The notes: generated by a model not told the origin, from the letters alone. Numbered from the stretch's first letter, positions 49,438 to 61,720 are shown. The stretch: 64,000 nt of DNA from Aureimonas populi (GCF_017815515.1 NZ_CP072611.1:2976001-3040000), one strand, 5' to 3'. A program made the numbers and translations.

Positions 49438-49466
49438 TCTCTAGGCGCGGGGGCCCACGCTGTCAA
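49438..49466 (-). promoter_or_regulatory. Predicted rpsD promoter
   Basis: On the minus strand TTGACA (49466-49461), 17 bases, then TAGAGA (49443-49438). This is the best sigma-70-type promoter match I noticed in the window, and the expected start is about 49431, some 160 bases before rpsD. Confidence 0.65.
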
Positions 49467-49481
49467 GCGTGCGCGGTACGC

Positions 49482-49640
49482 TCACTTGCGCGCGATCACC
49501 CATACGGCGTGGACGATGCCGGGAATGTAGCCGAGCAGCGTGAGGAGGATATTGATCCAGAAATGCTTGCCCAGCCCGACCTGCAGGAACACGCCGAGCG
49601 GCGGCAGGAGGATGGCGAAGATGATGCGGATGAGATCCAT
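49482..49640 (-). CDS. Pmp3/YqaE family membrane peptide
   Basis: 52 residues with two helices: IRIIFAILLPPLGVFLQVG and ILLTLLGYIPGIVHAVWVI. This is the UPF0057/Pmp3 pattern, with the conserved PPLGVF and GYIPGIVHA. Such proteins modulate membrane potential or salt tolerance in yeast and plants; the bacterial role is unclear. It follows murI by 23 bases. Confidence 0.9.
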   Translation of the reverse strand: MDLIRIIFAILLPPLGVFLQVGLGKHFWINILLTLLGYIPGIVHAVWVIARK

Positions 49641-49663
49641 GAATCCAGCCTTCTTGTTGGTTT

Positions 49664-50485
49664 TCAGCCCAACGCGCGCCAGGCGCTGGCCGTTCCCTCC
49701 CCAGGGCCGAGCGAAAGGCCGAAGCCGTGCATCAGCCGGCGCGTGGGATAGTCGGGCGCCCCGCCCGTGAACACCGCGCGGTCGAACCCTTCCGGCAACC
49801 CGGGCGCGATGTCGGGAAGCACCTTGGCGGCATGGCGGGCGATGGCCTCCGCCGGGTCCAGCCAGTCCACCGGCCAGGGCGCGATCTTGCGAAATGTGTT
49901 GGCGAGGAACGGATAGTGCGTGCAGGCCAGCACCACAATGTCGGTTCGCCGCCCCTCCTTCTGCACGAAGCAGGCGGAAATCTCGGTCTCCAGCTCGTCG
50001 AAACCGACGCGCTCTCCCCGGATATGCGCTTCGGCCAGCCCGGCTAGGCGCCTGGACCCGACGAGGTTGACCTCGCAATCGCGCGCGAAATCCGTGATGA
50101 GCCCGCGCGTATAGTCCCGTTTTACCGTGCCGGGCGTTGCCAGCACGCTGACGAGGCCAGAACGGGAGCGCTCCGCCGCCGGCTTGATGGCCGGCACCGT
50201 GCCAACGAAGGGAATGTCGAAGGCGGCGCGCAGATGCGCCAGCACCAGCGTCGAGGCGGTGTTGCAGGCGATCACAGCAAGCTGCGGACGGTGCTCGGCG
50301 ATCAGCCCGTCGAACAGGGCGACGATCCGCTCGATCAGCGCCGACTCCTCCCAGTCGCCGTAGGGAAAGCCCGCATCGTCGGCAATGTAGATAAAGCGCC
50401 GGTCCGGAATGGCGACGCGCAGCTCGCGCAGGACCGTGAGCCCCCCGATGCCGGAATCAAAGACCAGGATCGGCCGCTGGCTCAT
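49664..50485 (-). CDS. murI: Glutamate racemase
   Basis: 273 residues with both catalytic cysteines: C74 in IACNTAS and C188 in LACTHYP, and the opening [15 protein letters not shown]. It makes D-glutamate for peptidoglycan. Its ATG overlaps the stop of trmJ (ATGA). Confidence 0.95.
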   Translation of the reverse strand: MSQRPILVFDSGIGGLTVLRELRVAIPDRRFIYIADDAGFPYGDWEESALIERIVALFDGLIAEHRPQLAVIACNTASTLVLAHLRAAFDIPFVGTVPAIKPAAERSRSGLVSVLATPGTVKRDYTRGLITDFARDCEVNLVGSRRLAGLAEAHIRGERVGFDELETEISACFVQKEGRRTDIVVLACTHYPFLANTFRKIAPWPVDWLDPAEAIARHAAKVLPDIAPGLPEGFDRAVFTGGAPDYPTRRLMHGFGLSLGPGEGTASAWRALG

Positions 50486-51252
50486 GACGCGTCCCTCGGC
50501 GCCTTTCGCAAGGCGCGCAGCACGCCGTGCAGGGCGGAGATTTCCTGCGCGCTGAAGCCCGGGCGGGTGAGCATGTTGCGCAGATTATGCGTCAGCGGCG
50601 CGCGCCGCTCGGCCGGGAAGAAATAGCCCCTCTCCTCCAGCGCGCTCTCCAGATGGTCGAACAGGCGGTAGAGGTCCGCCTTGTCCGCCGGCGGCGCAGC
50701 GGGGGCGTCGAAGCGCGGGCGGCCCGCCAGCTCCTCGCCCGAGCGCATCCACTCGTAGCTCATCAGAAGAACCGCCTGGGCGATGTTCAGCGAGGCGAAG
50801 GCCGGGTTCACGGGGAAGGTGACGATCTCATCCGCGAGATCGACCTCCTCGTTGGACAGGCCGAAGCGCTCGCGCCCGAACAGGATGCCCGCCGCCTGGC
50901 CCGCCTCCATGCGCGCGCGCAGCCTGGCGCCCGCCTCCGCCGGGCCGATGACGATCTTGTGCGAGTCGCGCGGGCGCGCCGTCGTCGCCGTGACATAGGA
51001 GAGATCGGCGACCGCATCCTCCACACGGGCGAAGACACGCGCCCCGTCGATCACCGGATCGGCCTTGGAGGCGGCGGCGCGCGCCTTCTCGTTCGGCCAT
51101 CCGTCGCGCGGATTGACGATGCGCAGGTCCGACAGGCCGAAATTGGCCATCGCGCGCGCCACCATGCCGATATTCTCGCCGAGCTGCGGCTCCACGAGGA
51201 CGATTGCCGGCCCGCCACTGATCCATTCGCCCGTTCGGTCGGTCCCGGCCAC
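50482..51252 (-). CDS. trmJ: tRNA (Cm32/Um32) 2'-O-methyltransferase TrmJ type
   Basis: 256 residues from a GTG with AAGGAG about nine bases upstream. The SPOUT knotted fold is seen in [48 protein letters not shown] and [15 protein letters not shown]. It methylates position 32 of tRNAs with S-adenosylmethionine. The C-terminal part (about 180-256) is the helical extension of TrmJ. It overlaps murI, the order known in rhizobia, and is divergent from icd. Confidence 0.88.
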   Translation of the reverse strand: MAGTDRTGEWISGGPAIVLVEPQLGENIGMVARAMANFGLSDLRIVNPRDGWPNEKARAAASKADPVIDGARVFARVEDAVADLSYVTATTARPRDSHKIVIGPAEAGARLRARMEAGQAAGILFGRERFGLSNEEVDLADEIVTFPVNPAFASLNIAQAVLLMSYEWMRSGEELAGRPRFDAPAAPPADKADLYRLFDHLESALEERGYFFPAERRAPLTHNLRNMLTRPGFSAQEISALHGVLRALRKAPRDAS

Positions 51253-51413
51253 GCGCCTTGCTCCTTCTCGCGCCCCACCAGAGCGTGTCACGCTCGCTTT
51301 GCAGGCGACGGAGCGGGTGTTATACGCGCCCCTATAATTTTCAAGGGAAACCGTCCGGCGACCCTTGCGGCGCGCGGCCATCCGGCGGCGTTCAATTCAG
51401 GGGAAGGAAAAGC

Positions 51414-52631
51414 ATGGCGAAGATCAAGGTCGCAAACCCCGTCGTCGAGCTCGACGGCGACGAGATGACCCGGATCATCTGGCAGTTCATCAAGGACAAG
51501 CTGATCCACCCCTATCTCGATATCGATCTGGAATATTACGATCTCTCCGTCGAGAAGCGCGACGAGACGAACGACCAGATCACGATCGACGCCGCCAACG
51601 CCATCAAGAAGCACGGCGTGGGCGTGAAATGCGCCACCATCACGCCCGACAAGGGCCGCGTGGAGGAGTTCGGCCTCAAGGAGATGTGGCGCTCGCCCAA
51701 CGGCACGATCCGCAACATCCTCGGCGGCGTGATCTTCCGCGAACCCATCATCATGAAGAACGTGCCCCGCCTCGTGCCGGGCTGGACGCAGCCGATCATC
51801 GTGGGCCGCCACGCCTATGGCGATCAGTACCGCGCCACCGACTTCAAGTTCCCCGGCAAGGGCGAGCTGACGATCAAGTTCGTGGGCGAGGACGGGCAGG
51901 TCATCGAGCACAAGGTGTTCGACGCCCCGGCCGCCGGCGTCGCGCTGGCGATGTACAATCTCGACGAGTCGATCCGCGACTTCGCGCGCGCCTCGTTCAA
52001 CTACGGCCTGACACGCAACTACCCGGTCTACCTCTCCACCAAGAACACCATCCTGAAGCAGTATGACGGGCGCTTCATGGACATCTTCCAGGAGGTGTTC
52101 GACGCCGAGTTCAAGGCCGAGTTCGACAAGCGCAAGCTGACCTACGAGCATCGCCTGATCGATGACATGGTGGCCGCTTCCCTGAAATGGTCCGGCGGCT
52201 ATGTCTGGGCCTGCAAGAACTACGACGGCGACGTGCAGTCCGATATCGTGGCGCAGGGCTTCGGCTCTCTCGGCCTGATGACCTCGGTGCTGATGACGCC
52301 GGACGGCAAGACGGTGGAGGCGGAGGCTGCGCACGGCACAGTCACGCGACACTACCGCCAGCACCAGAAGGGGCAGGAGACCTCGACCAACTCCATCGCC
52401 TCGATCTTCGCCTGGACGCGGGGCCTGGCCCATCGCGCCAAGCTCGACGACAATGCCGATCTCGCGCGCTTCGCCTCCACGCTGGAGAAGGTGTGCATCG
52501 ACACCGTCGAATCCGGCCACATGACCAAGGACCTCGCGCTCCTGATCGGCCCGGATCAGCCCTGGCTGTCCACGACCGGCTTCCTCGACAAGATCGACGA
52601 GAACCTGAAGAAGGCGATGGCCACCGCCTGA
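51414..52631 (+). CDS. icd: NADP-dependent isocitrate dehydrogenase
   Basis: 405 residues of the eukaryote-like dimeric type found in alphaproteobacteria: [34 protein letters not shown] and [23 protein letters not shown] for NADP binding. It oxidises isocitrate to 2-oxoglutarate in the TCA cycle. GGGGAAGGAAAA precedes the ATG. A terminator follows. Confidence 0.97.
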   Translation: MAKIKVANPVVELDGDEMTRIIWQFIKDKLIHPYLDIDLEYYDLSVEKRDETNDQITIDAANAIKKHGVGVKCATITPDKGRVEEFGLKEMWRSPNGTIRNILGGVIFREPIIMKNVPRLVPGWTQPIIVGRHAYGDQYRATDFKFPGKGELTIKFVGEDGQVIEHKVFDAPAAGVALAMYNLDESIRDFARASFNYGLTRNYPVYLSTKNTILKQYDGRFMDIFQEVFDAEFKAEFDKRKLTYEHRLIDDMVAASLKWSGGYVWACKNYDGDVQSDIVAQGFGSLGLMTSVLMTPDGKTVEAEAAHGTVTRHYRQHQKGQETSTNSIASIFAWTRGLAHRAKLDDNADLARFASTLEKVCIDTVESGHMTKDLALLIGPDQPWLSTTGFLDKIDENLKKAMATA

Positions 52632-52655
52632 GGGGCCCTGACGAGACAACCATCG

Positions 52656-52686
52656 AGGCCCGGACGTTCGCCGTCCGGGCCTTTCT
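52656..52686 (+). terminator. Terminator after icd
   Basis: A perfect 11-bp stem (52656-52666 with 52672-52682) with a five-base loop, followed by a short TTCTC tract. Confidence 0.72.
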
Positions 52687-52777
52687 CATGCGCGACATGA
52701 GGCGGCACCCTGCCGGCGTGATGCAACGATCTCGCTCTCGCGACATTGCTCCCTTCGACATTCGAAAGGAGACCACC

Positions 52778-53158
52778 ATGCCATTGAACGCCTTCCGCTC
52801 CACCGCCATCGCGCTCGCCGCAGGCGTGGGCGCCTTTGCCGCCACGCCGACGCTGGCCCAGCAGATGCTCGTCGAAGTCGACGATGCGACCATCGTCGCG
52901 CCGTTCGACATCGCGGCGGGCCTGCTGGACGATATCGACGTCTACACGGCGTCAGGCGTGGAAGTCGGCGATGTGGAAGAACTCGTCGGGCCCGACCGCA
53001 CGACGGCGACCCACTTCGCAGTCGATTTCGATGGGGACGAGGGGTACGCCGACCGCGACGTTCTCATCCCCGTGGACGCGCTGACCCTCGAGGCCAACCG
53101 GCTCATCATCTCGCTGACCCCGGAAGAGGTCGCAGAGCTTCCCACCTGGGACGACTGA
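52778..53158 (+). CDS. Exported PRC-barrel-like protein
   Basis: 126 residues with a signal peptide ending PTLAQ. The mature part, DIAAGLLDDIDVYTASGVEVGDVEELVG and DRDVLIPVDALTLEANRLIISLTPEEVAELP, matches PRC-barrel domains common in Hyphomicrobiales periplasmic proteins. AAAGGAG lies before the ATG. Function unknown. Confidence 0.8.
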   Translation: MPLNAFRSTAIALAAGVGAFAATPTLAQQMLVEVDDATIVAPFDIAAGLLDDIDVYTASGVEVGDVEELVGPDRTTATHFAVDFDGDEGYADRDVLIPVDALTLEANRLIISLTPEEVAELPTWDD

Positions 53159-53179
53159 CCGGATCAGTCAAAGGATAGG

Positions 53180-53206
53180 AAAAAGGGGCCCTTGCGGCCC
53201 CTTTTT
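53180..53206. terminator. Bidirectional terminator between the PRC-barrel gene and alaS
   Basis: A perfect 11-bp stem with five A on the left and five T on the right (53180-53190 with 53196-53206), loop CTTGC. It can end both convergent transcripts. Confidence 0.9.
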
Positions 53207-53232
53207 CAGTCAGTGGATGAAGGCCCTGCGCC

Positions 53233-55902
53233 TCAGGCGGCCGCTTGACCGAGAGCTCCTTCGACGGCCGCGATCGCCTCATGCGCGCGTGCGCCATCAG
53301 GCCCTCCGGCCTGCGCCATGTCGGGACGGCCGCCACCGCCCTTGCCGCCGATCGCCTCGCTGGCCTGGCGAACCAGATGCACGGCATCGAAGCGGCCAGC
53401 GAGGTCCGGCGTCACGCCGACGACGACGCTTGCCTTGCCGTCCGCGACCCCGACGAAGGCGACCACCCCCGAGCCGAGGCTGGTCTTCACCTCGTCGACA
53501 AGACCCTTGAGGTCCCTGGCCGCCACTCCCTCCAGCACGCGTCCGACAAAGCTTACGCCTCCCACGCTCTTCGGAGCGGCATTGTCCTTGTCGGCGCCAT
53601 CTCCAGCCAGCGCCAGCCGCTTCTTCGCCTCGGCCAGTTCCCTCTCGAGACGACGGCGCTCCTCGATCAACGTCTCGACCCTCTCGGGAACCTCGCCGGC
53701 CCCCACCTTCAAGGCCGCCGCCAGACGCTTCACCCGGGCGTCCTGCTCCAGAAGGTACGCGCGCGCCGCCGAACCCGTGAGCGCCTCGATCCGCCGGACG
53801 CCTGCGCCGACGGCCGATTCGGACACCACATGGACAAGCCCGATATCGCCCGTCGAGCGGGCATGCGTCCCGCCGCAGAGCTCCACGGAAAACGCCCGAC
53901 CGGCCTTTTCGCCCTCGATCGCCTGCCCCATGGAAACGACCCGCACCTCGTCGCCGTATTTCTCGCCGAAAAGCGCCATAGCACCCGTTTCGATCGCATC
54001 CTCCACGGCCATCAGCCGTGTCTCGATCGGCGCGTTCTGCAGCACGATGTCATTGGCGAGGCGTTCCACTTCCGCCACCTCGGCCATCTCGAGCGGCTTG
54101 GGATGCGAAAAGTCGAAGCGAAGCCGCTCAGGCGCGACCTGCGAGCCCTTCTGCGCCACATGCGTGCCGAGCACCTGCCGCAGACCTTCATGAAGAAGAT
54201 GCGTGGCCGAATGATTGGAGCGAATCCTGGTCCGCCTGTCGTGATCGACATGCATCTCTAGCGCCACGCCGTTGCGCAGCGAGCCTTCCACCAGCCGGCC
54301 ACGGTGGATGAACAACCCATCCGCCGCCTTCTGCGTGTCCACGACCTCGAAGCGCACGCCATCGCCGCGCATCACGCCGCTATCGCCCACCTGCCCGCCC
54401 GACTCGGCGTAGAACGGCGTCTGGTTCAGGATCAGAGCGATCTCCTCGCCCTCTTCCGCGCTCTGGACCTCAATGCCGTCGCGCACGATGGCCAGGACCT
54501 GGCCCTCCGCATCCTCGGTGTCGTATCCTAGGAACTCCGTGGCTCCCAAACGCTCCCGCAGCTTGAACCACACGCTCTCGTCGGCAGCCTCGCCCGAGCC
54601 GGTCCAGCTTGCGCGCGCTTCGGCCTTCTGGCGCCCCATCGCGGTTTCGAAGCCCGCCACATCGACACCGATGCCGCGTGCGCGCAACGCGTCCTGCGTC
54701 AGGTCGAGCGGGAAACCGTAGGTATCGTAGAGCTTGAAAGCGATTTCGCCGCCCAGCTCCTGCCCCTGACCCAGATCCGCGGTGGCTTCGTTCAGGAGCG
54801 ACAAGCCCCGGTCGAGCGTCGTGAGGAAGCGCTTCTCCTCCAGCTTCAGCGTCTCGGAGATCAGCGCTTCTGCCCGAACCAGCTCGGGATAGGCGCGGCC
54901 CATCTCCGAGACCAGCGCCGGCAGTATCTTGAACAGCACCGGCTCTCGCGCGCCCAGAAGCTTCGCGTGGCGCATGGCGCGTCGCATGATGCGCCGCAGG
55001 ACATAGCCGCGCCCCTCGTTCGAGGGCAGAACTCCATCGGCGATGAGGAAGGCCGTCGAGCGCAGATGATCCGCGATCACGCGATGGCTGGCGATGTTGG
55101 CGTCGCTCGGCGCCGCCCCGGTCGCTTCCACCGAAGCGGCGATCAGCGCCCGGAACAGGTCGATCTCGTAATTGTTATGCACGCCCTGCAGAACGGCCGC
55201 GACACGCTCCAGCCCCATGCCGGTGTCGATCGAGGGCCGGGGCAGCGGGACGCGCTCGCCGGGCGCGAGCTGCTCGAACTGCATGAAGACGAGGTTCCAG
55301 ATCTCGATGAAGCGGTCGCCGTCCTCCTCGGCGCTGCCCGGAGGCCCGCCCCAAATCTGGTCGCCATGGTCGTAGAAGATTTCCGAGCACGGCCCGCACG
55401 GCCCCGTCTCGCCCATCGACCAGAAATTGTCCGACGTCCCGATGCGGATGATGCGCTCCTCGGAGAGCCCCGCGATCTTCTTCCATAGGACTGCCGCATC
55501 ATCGTCCTCGGCATAGACGGTGACGAGCAATTTCTCCTTGGGCAGGCCGAATTCGCGCGTGATCAGGTTCCACGCCAACTCGATCGCGTTCTCCTTGAAA
55601 TAGTTGCCGAAGGAGAAATTACCGAGCATCTCGAAGAAGGTATGGTGCCGGGCCGTGTAGCCGACATTGTCGAGATCGTTGTGCTTACCACCCGCGCGCA
55701 CGCATTTCTGCGAGGTGACGGCGCGGCTGTAGGGCCGGCTTTCCAAACCGGTGAAGACGTTTTTGAACTGCACCATGCCGGCATTGGTGAACATCAATGT
55801 CGGGTCGTTGCGCGGCACCAGCGGCGAGGAGGCGACCTTCTCGTGCCCGTTCTTGGCGAAATACTGCAGAAACGCCGACCGGATCTCGTTCACGCCGTTC
55901 AT
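53233..55902 (-). CDS. alaS: Alanyl-tRNA synthetase
   Basis: 889 residues from the ATG at 55902 (AAGG upstream), the normal length. Domains: catalytic (1-450, with [26 protein letters not shown] and [17 protein letters not shown]), editing ([14 protein letters not shown] and [13 protein letters not shown] with zinc ligands) and C-terminal C-Ala. It charges tRNA-Ala and edits Ser and Gly mischarging. It follows recA by 170 bases. Confidence 0.97.
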   Translation of the reverse strand: MNGVNEIRSAFLQYFAKNGHEKVASSPLVPRNDPTLMFTNAGMVQFKNVFTGLESRPYSRAVTSQKCVRAGGKHNDLDNVGYTARHHTFFEMLGNFSFGNYFKENAIELAWNLITREFGLPKEKLLVTVYAEDDDAAVLWKKIAGLSEERIIRIGTSDNFWSMGETGPCGPCSEIFYDHGDQIWGGPPGSAEEDGDRFIEIWNLVFMQFEQLAPGERVPLPRPSIDTGMGLERVAAVLQGVHNNYEIDLFRALIAASVEATGAAPSDANIASHRVIADHLRSTAFLIADGVLPSNEGRGYVLRRIMRRAMRHAKLLGAREPVLFKILPALVSEMGRAYPELVRAEALISETLKLEEKRFLTTLDRGLSLLNEATADLGQGQELGGEIAFKLYDTYGFPLDLTQDALRARGIGVDVAGFETAMGRQKAEARASWTGSGEAADESVWFKLRERLGATEFLGYDTEDAEGQVLAIVRDGIEVQSAEEGEEIALILNQTPFYAESGGQVGDSGVMRGDGVRFEVVDTQKAADGLFIHRGRLVEGSLRNGVALEMHVDHDRRTRIRSNHSATHLLHEGLRQVLGTHVAQKGSQVAPERLRFDFSHPKPLEMAEVAEVERLANDIVLQNAPIETRLMAVEDAIETGAMALFGEKYGDEVRVVSMGQAIEGEKAGRAFSVELCGGTHARSTGDIGLVHVVSESAVGAGVRRIEALTGSAARAYLLEQDARVKRLAAALKVGAGEVPERVETLIEERRRLERELAEAKKRLALAGDGADKDNAAPKSVGGVSFVGRVLEGVAARDLKGLVDEVKTSLGSGVVAFVGVADGKASVVVGVTPDLAGRFDAVHLVRQASEAIGGKGGGGRPDMAQAGGPDGARAHEAIAAVEGALGQAAA

Positions 55903-56072
55903 GGGAAGACCTTCGCAAGGCAGAGAAAAACTGGGTGCGCAAGCATATCGCTTCGCACCCGGCGCCTTGTAACGAGGCCCGCGAACGCTGTCCATCGAGG
56001 CAAGAGCCACGGCCGGGCCAGCGCCCCTTACAAAGCCTTCAGGCGCCACCACGACGGCGACGCCCTTGAACC

Positions 56073-57143
<1,071 letters not shown>

Positions 57144-57201
57144 CGGGCCCGGTCCTTATTCCACGCGCCGCAAAGGGGCGCAATGCGATCTGGCTACCGT
57201 C

Positions 57202-57250
57202 AATGTACCCTTTTTGTTCCATCTTGCAAGCGGATGATCTCTTTTTGTTC
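57202..57250 (-). promoter_or_regulatory. recA promoter with two LexA-type boxes
   Basis: On the minus strand TTGCAA (57229-57224), 16 bases, TACATT (57207-57202). The first box, GTAC-N7-GTTC read on the plus strand, is at 57205-57219 and overlaps the -10. The second, GATC-N7-GTTC, is at 57236-57250 just above the -35. The alphaproteobacterial LexA consensus is GTTC-N7-GTTC, so each box differs in its first half. Boxes are 31 bases apart, about three helical turns. Confidence 0.65.
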
Positions 57251-57379
57251 CCACTCTCGCGAAGTGATTTGGCCGAGGCGCCATTTCGCGATTGATGAAC
57301 GAAGGCTTAACGCGTGTGCCCTTCGCAGAATATGCGCCCCTGCCGTGGCGAGGCCGTTCAAACCCGGCGAGGCCAGACC

Positions 57380-59923
57380 TCATTCGTCGAGAATATCCTT
57401 CACCGTCACGGCCAGCTCCCGGAGGGAGAAAGGCTTGGCGAGGAAGCCGAACTTCTCGCCGTCCGGCAGGTTCTTCGCGAAGGCGTCCTCGGCATAGCCC
57501 GAGACGAAGATGAACTTGAGGTCCGGCCGTGTCTTGCGCATTTCGCGGAGCAGCGTCGGCCCGTCCATTTCAGGCATCACCACATCGGAGACCACAAGGT
57601 CGATCCGGCCCCCGATCTCTTCCATCACCTCCAGCGCCTCCACGCCGGAAGAGGCCTCGTGCACCTCGTATCCGCGCATCTTCAGCGCGCGCACATTGCC
57701 TGCCCGCACATGGTCCTCATCCTCCACCAGCAGGATCGAGGCCGTCCCCGAAAGGTCGATCCGCGCGTTGGGCAGGGCGGCAGCGGCGGTGTCGCGCGCG
57801 GGCGCGGCGATCTCGGCGGGGACATGACGGGGCAGGTAGATGCGGAAGGCCGTGCCCTCCCCCACCTTGGAATCCACGAAGATGAACCCGCCCGACTGTT
57901 TGACGATGCCATAGACCATGGAGAGGCCCAGACCCGTGCCCTTGCCGATCTCCTTGGTCGTGAAGAAGGGCTCGAAGATGCGCTCGGCAACATCGGCCGG
58001 CATGCCCGAACCGGTATCGGCCACCTCCACGAGCACATAGTCGGCGTGAGAGAGCTCCGCATAGGGCAAGGTCGCGGCCTCGTCGGCCGGCACGTTGCGC
58101 GTGGAAATGGTGATCGTGCCGCCCTCCGCCATCGCATCACGCGCGTTCTGGACGAGATTCGTCACCACCTGCTCGAACTGCCCGATATCGGCCATGACGG
58201 GCCACAGGTCGCGGCCATGGTGGCGCTCGAGCTTCACCAGGTCGCCGACGATTCGCTTGAGGAGAAGATGCATGTCCGCGACCACATCGGTCAGGTTCAG
58301 CATCTTGGGGCGCATGGTCTGGCGCCGCGAATAGGCCAGAAGCTGGCGAACCAGCGAAGCGGCCCGGTTGGCGCTCTGCTTGATGAGCAGAAGGTCCTGG
58401 AAGGACGGGTCGCCCGAACGGTGGTTGAGCAGGAGGAAGTCCACGGACGCGGTGATGATCGTCAGCACGTTGTTGAAGTCGTGCGCGATGCCGCCGGCCA
58501 GATTGCCGATGGCCTGCATCCGCTGTGCCTTGGCGAACTGCTCCTCCAGCGCGCGCTGGTCGGTGAAGTCCACGCCATAGACGATGACGCTGTCGCCGGA
58601 GCCGTCGGTGAGGTCGGAGACGGCGTTGAAGTAGAGCCGCACGGAGCGGGCCGAGGAGCCTGCCAGCTCGACGTCGATGGACGGAATGCCGGCCTGCCCG
58701 CGCCCCGCGGCGGACAGAGCGCCGAGAATCGATTCGCGGCTGTCCTCGCGCACCGCCTCCGCCAGCGGGATCGATCCTCCGGCCGCCGACTGCCCGAACA
58801 GGCGGGCGAAGGCCGGGTTGGCCCTGGTCGCGCTGCCTTGCGCGTCCAGCGCCGCGATGGCCATGGGGGAGGAATTGAAGAAGCGTGTGAAGCGAAGCTC
58901 GGCCGCCTCCAGGCTGCGCGCGCCCTCCGCCTCCATGGCGCGGTTGAGCACGAGGGTGCGCGTGGGGCCCGGCGCCCCGTCCGGCGCGCGCGCCGACTGG
59001 CGCAGCAGGCGCACCGGGAGGCGCTGGCCGCTCGTCTTGACGAAGTCGAGGTCCAGCACCTGCGTTCGCGCTTCCCCGCCCTTCGCCTCGCCCCGCAGGA
59101 AGGTGGCGGCCTCGGGGCCGGCGAAGCTCTCTATGCCGATGGTGCCGGGCTGGAAGGCCGCGAGGTCGAGGCCGAGCCAGTCGGCGAGCGTGGCGTTGAT
59201 ATAGGCGAGCTTCCCGTCCTCGTCCGCCGCGAAGAAACCGGCCGGGGCATGGTCGAGATAGTCGATGGCGTGCTGAAGCTCCTGGAAGAAGCTCTCCTGC
59301 TCGCGCCGCTCGGTGCTGATATCGGCAATCTGCCAGGCGCGCAGCGGCGCCCGGCTGCCCGGCAGGGGGCGTACGGAGGCGCGATACCAGCGCGGCGCGG
59401 CGTCGTAGCCGCCCGCCAGGCTGCGCGAGAGGCGGAACTCCTCCTGCCCCTCGCGCCCCTCGCGGGCCAGGTTTCCCAGCCGGTAGATGGCCTCGGCCGC
59501 CTCCGGCTCGCGCGAGAGGAGCTTCTCCAGCGTGCGCACGTCCCCGGCGGTCTGCGCGCCGGTGGCCTCCCCATAGGCTTGGTTGGCATAGATGATGCGC
59601 CCCTTGCCGTCGGTCACGAGCGTGCCTGTCGGCAGCGAATCGAGAAAGGCGCGGGCGATGCCCTCGTCGGCCGGGCGCCCGGCGAACTGGAGGAGGCCGA
59701 GGGACAGCGCGAAGATCGCGGCGATCCCCACCACGGACAGGACGCCGAAGATCGCCAGAAGCGCTATGGCGCCGTACACATGCCCGAACAGCGCCAGCGT
59801 GGCGGAGAAGACGAAAAGGAAGGCGCCCAGGAAAAGAAGGCGCCTGACGCCCCGCGCCCCCGCGCCTCTGTCGATCATGGCCTTCTCGCTCGTGCCGGGC
59901 GTTTCGATCGTCATGGTTCCCAT
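57380..59923 (-). CDS. cckA: Hybrid sensor histidine kinase/phosphatase CckA
   Basis: About 847 residues, with ATG at 59923 (or 59914). Two helices (about 27-75), PAS domains (about 85-430), the phosphoacceptor H481 in [12 protein letters not shown], an HATPase with [10 protein letters not shown] and [18 protein letters not shown], and a receiver with D780 in [12 protein letters not shown]. It phosphorylates ChpT and so controls CtrA and the cell cycle. The frame is open much further upstream, but homology stops here. Confidence 0.92.
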   Translation of the reverse strand: MGTMTIETPGTSEKAMIDRGAGARGVRRLLFLGAFLFVFSATLALFGHVYGAIALLAIFGVLSVVGIAAIFALSLGLLQFAGRPADEGIARAFLDSLPTGTLVTDGKGRIIYANQAYGEATGAQTAGDVRTLEKLLSREPEAAEAIYRLGNLAREGREGQEEFRLSRSLAGGYDAAPRWYRASVRPLPGSRAPLRAWQIADISTERREQESFFQELQHAIDYLDHAPAGFFAADEDGKLAYINATLADWLGLDLAAFQPGTIGIESFAGPEAATFLRGEAKGGEARTQVLDLDFVKTSGQRLPVRLLRQSARAPDGAPGPTRTLVLNRAMEAEGARSLEAAELRFTRFFNSSPMAIAALDAQGSATRANPAFARLFGQSAAGGSIPLAEAVREDSRESILGALSAAGRGQAGIPSIDVELAGSSARSVRLYFNAVSDLTDGSGDSVIVYGVDFTDQRALEEQFAKAQRMQAIGNLAGGIAHDFNNVLTIITASVDFLLLNHRSGDPSFQDLLLIKQSANRAASLVRQLLAYSRRQTMRPKMLNLTDVVADMHLLLKRIVGDLVKLERHHGRDLWPVMADIGQFEQVVTNLVQNARDAMAEGGTITISTRNVPADEAATLPYAELSHADYVLVEVADTGSGMPADVAERIFEPFFTTKEIGKGTGLGLSMVYGIVKQSGGFIFVDSKVGEGTAFRIYLPRHVPAEIAAPARDTAAAALPNARIDLSGTASILLVEDEDHVRAGNVRALKMRGYEVHEASSGVEALEVMEEIGGRIDLVVSDVVMPEMDGPTLLREMRKTRPDLKFIFVSGYAEDAFAKNLPDGEKFGFLAKPFSLRELAVTVKDILDE

Positions 59924-60229
59924 GGGTCGGCTGGCCCGCTCCTGTGCAAGGTTTCGTGGAGCCTTGCAGCCTCGAACGGGAGAAGAATGTAACAGAACGC
60001 CCGTCCGGCGTCCCTTCATCGATGTCCCGTGCGAAGACCTGGAGACGAATCCCACGAACCGCCGCACGAATTGCGCGCGGCAGCTTCGTCCGACATGATA
60101 TCGAAGTCCATACGGGCCGAAGCTGTATCGACCCTTGAAGACGGGATTGGAAGGCTTCATGAACGATTGAGGCTGCCCGGAGGCGGCTTGCCGATTCTTC
60201 GCGAAGAAGTTCCCGGGAGAAGGAATAAG
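59924..60229. other. Divergent region between cckA and the FliO-like gene
   Basis: 306 bases without a convincing gene. It holds a 7-bp inverted repeat, TGCAAGG at 59945-59951 and CCTTGCA at 59963-59969, just above cckA. I saw no TTAA-N7-TTAA CtrA site. Promoters for both genes must lie here. Confidence 0.5.
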
Positions 60230-61606
60230 ATGCAGGACATGCTCGCCGGTCTCGTGGGCGAAAGCCTCGCTCCGATCGTTTCGGTCATCCTGGCGGCGAT
60301 TCTGGTCGTTGTCTTGGCCATTCTCGTCATCGGATTGACGCGCCGCGCCCTGGGCGGGCGCATCGGCATCGGGTCCTCGCAGGCCCCCCGCCTGGCGGTG
60401 GTGGACGCCGTCGGCGTCGACCAGCGGCGAAAGCTGGTGCTCGTTCGTCGCGACGGCGTGGAACATCTGGTGCTCATCGGCGGGCCGAACGACCTCCTCG
60501 TCGAGAACAATATCGGCCGCGTGCCGGCCCCGCGCCCCGCGGAGCGGCGTGAGCCCGAACTCGCGGTCCCGCCTGCGCCCCGCGCACCGGCGCCGGTCGC
60601 TGTTCCCGCTCCGCAGGCGCCGCGTCCCGAGCGCGCGCCGCTGGCCGAAACCGCTCCCGCCATCGCAGCCACTACACGTCCGGCGCCCCCGGTGAACGAA
60701 ATGCCGGTCTCGCCGCCGGCCCGCGACGTACCGCGCGCCAGGCCCGCTCCAACGGCCGAGCAGCCTGCCCGCGCGCCGGAGCCGGCCGCGGTCGTCGTGG
60801 AGCCGAAACCCGCCCCCGCCCCTTCGGTCGAGCCTCGGGACAGGCCCGCAGGCTCCTCTGCGCCGCGCGCCGGCACGCCCGGCCATGCCAGAAGCGAGCC
60901 GCGCCTCGACGTGCCGGTCGCAGCGCCTCCGGTCGTAGGACCGGCCGAGCGAGTCGTTGCTCCACGCCCCGAGCCGCGCGAGGCGCCCCAGAGGGAGGTG
61001 CAGAAGCCGGCGCAGGGCGAGCCGCAACGCGCCTCACCCCCCGCACCTGCCGCGCCCCGTGCGCAGCCCGCCCCGCAGCCGGAGCGCCCGCCGGTGGCGC
61101 CCAGCTTCCCGCTCGGGCGCGCGACGCCCGTTCTGCCGGCCGCCTCAGCCCAGCCCTCGGAGGAAGCAGCGCAGCCCAAGCCGCCTGCCCCGCCCGCCGA
61201 GCCTGTCGTGGACGAATCGGCCCCCGCGCCGCTGAGCGTCCGCAGCTTTGCTTCCACGATCCAGAATCGGTCGAGCCCTGCGGAAGCAGCGCCTGCCCGA
61301 GCGCCGGAGGCTGCGGCCGAGGCCCGGCGCGAGCCGAGCCGCCCGGAGGCGCCCGCCGTCGCGCCGCCCTCGCCGGCTCCGCAGGACGACGACGACGATC
61401 TCGCCAGCTTCCTCGAGGATGTTCTGGGCAAGGACGACGGCCCGGCTTCCCCGGAGCCTGAGCGCGCTCCGCAGCCCCCGGCGGCAAGCGGCGAATCGAC
61501 CGGCGAAGCTCGCGCGCAGGCGGATGCCGAGCCGAAGCTATCGCTGGAGGAAGAGATGGAGCGCCTGCTGCGCGACTTCACCCTCCAGACCGGAGACCGC
61601 CGTTAA
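60230..61606 (+). CDS. FliO-like membrane protein with a long Pro/Ala-rich tail
   Basis: 458 residues. One helix (about 13-36), then a small FliO-like domain (about 38-95, RLAVVDAVGVDQRRKLVLVRRDGVEHLVLIGGPNDLLVE). After it comes a low-complexity Pro/Ala/Arg stretch (about 100-400) and an acidic end (DDDDDLASFLEDVLGKDDG). AGAAGGA precedes the ATG. No flagellar genes are near; cckA and dksA are the neighbours. A flagellar role is uncertain; it may be a general membrane scaffold. Confidence 0.65.
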   Translation: MQDMLAGLVGESLAPIVSVILAAILVVVLAILVIGLTRRALGGRIGIGSSQAPRLAVVDAVGVDQRRKLVLVRRDGVEHLVLIGGPNDLLVENNIGRVPAPRPAERREPELAVPPAPRAPAPVAVPAPQAPRPERAPLAETAPAIAATTRPAPPVNEMPVSPPARDVPRARPAPTAEQPARAPEPAAVVVEPKPAPAPSVEPRDRPAGSSAPRAGTPGHARSEPRLDVPVAAPPVVGPAERVVAPRPEPREAPQREVQKPAQGEPQRASPPAPAAPRAQPAPQPERPPVAPSFPLGRATPVLPAASAQPSEEAAQPKPPAPPAEPVVDESAPAPLSVRSFASTIQNRSSPAEAAPARAPEAAAEARREPSRPEAPAVAPPSPAPQDDDDDLASFLEDVLGKDDGPASPEPERAPQPPAASGESTGEARAQADAEPKLSLEEEMERLLRDFTLQTGDRR

Positions 61607-61671
61607 GAGCGCGTTCCGCGAACCGGCGCCCGGAACAAATCGGGTGGCCAGCTCCAGATTACCGCGAACGA

Positions 61672-61699
61672 AAAAGGCCCAGCGAAAGCCGGGCCTTTT
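61672..61699. terminator. Bidirectional terminator between the FliO-like gene and dksA
   Basis: A 9-bp stem (61672-61680 with 61691-61699) around an inner GAAA loop; T-runs on both strands. It lies between two convergent stop codons. Confidence 0.87.
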
Positions 61700-61720
61700 C
61701 AATGTAATGAAAGCAGTTCC

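Noticed and set aside
59924..61027. N-terminal extension of cckA to 1215 residues
   Set aside because: The extra 368 residues are antisense to the FliO-like gene and low in complexity. CckA homology starts near 59923.
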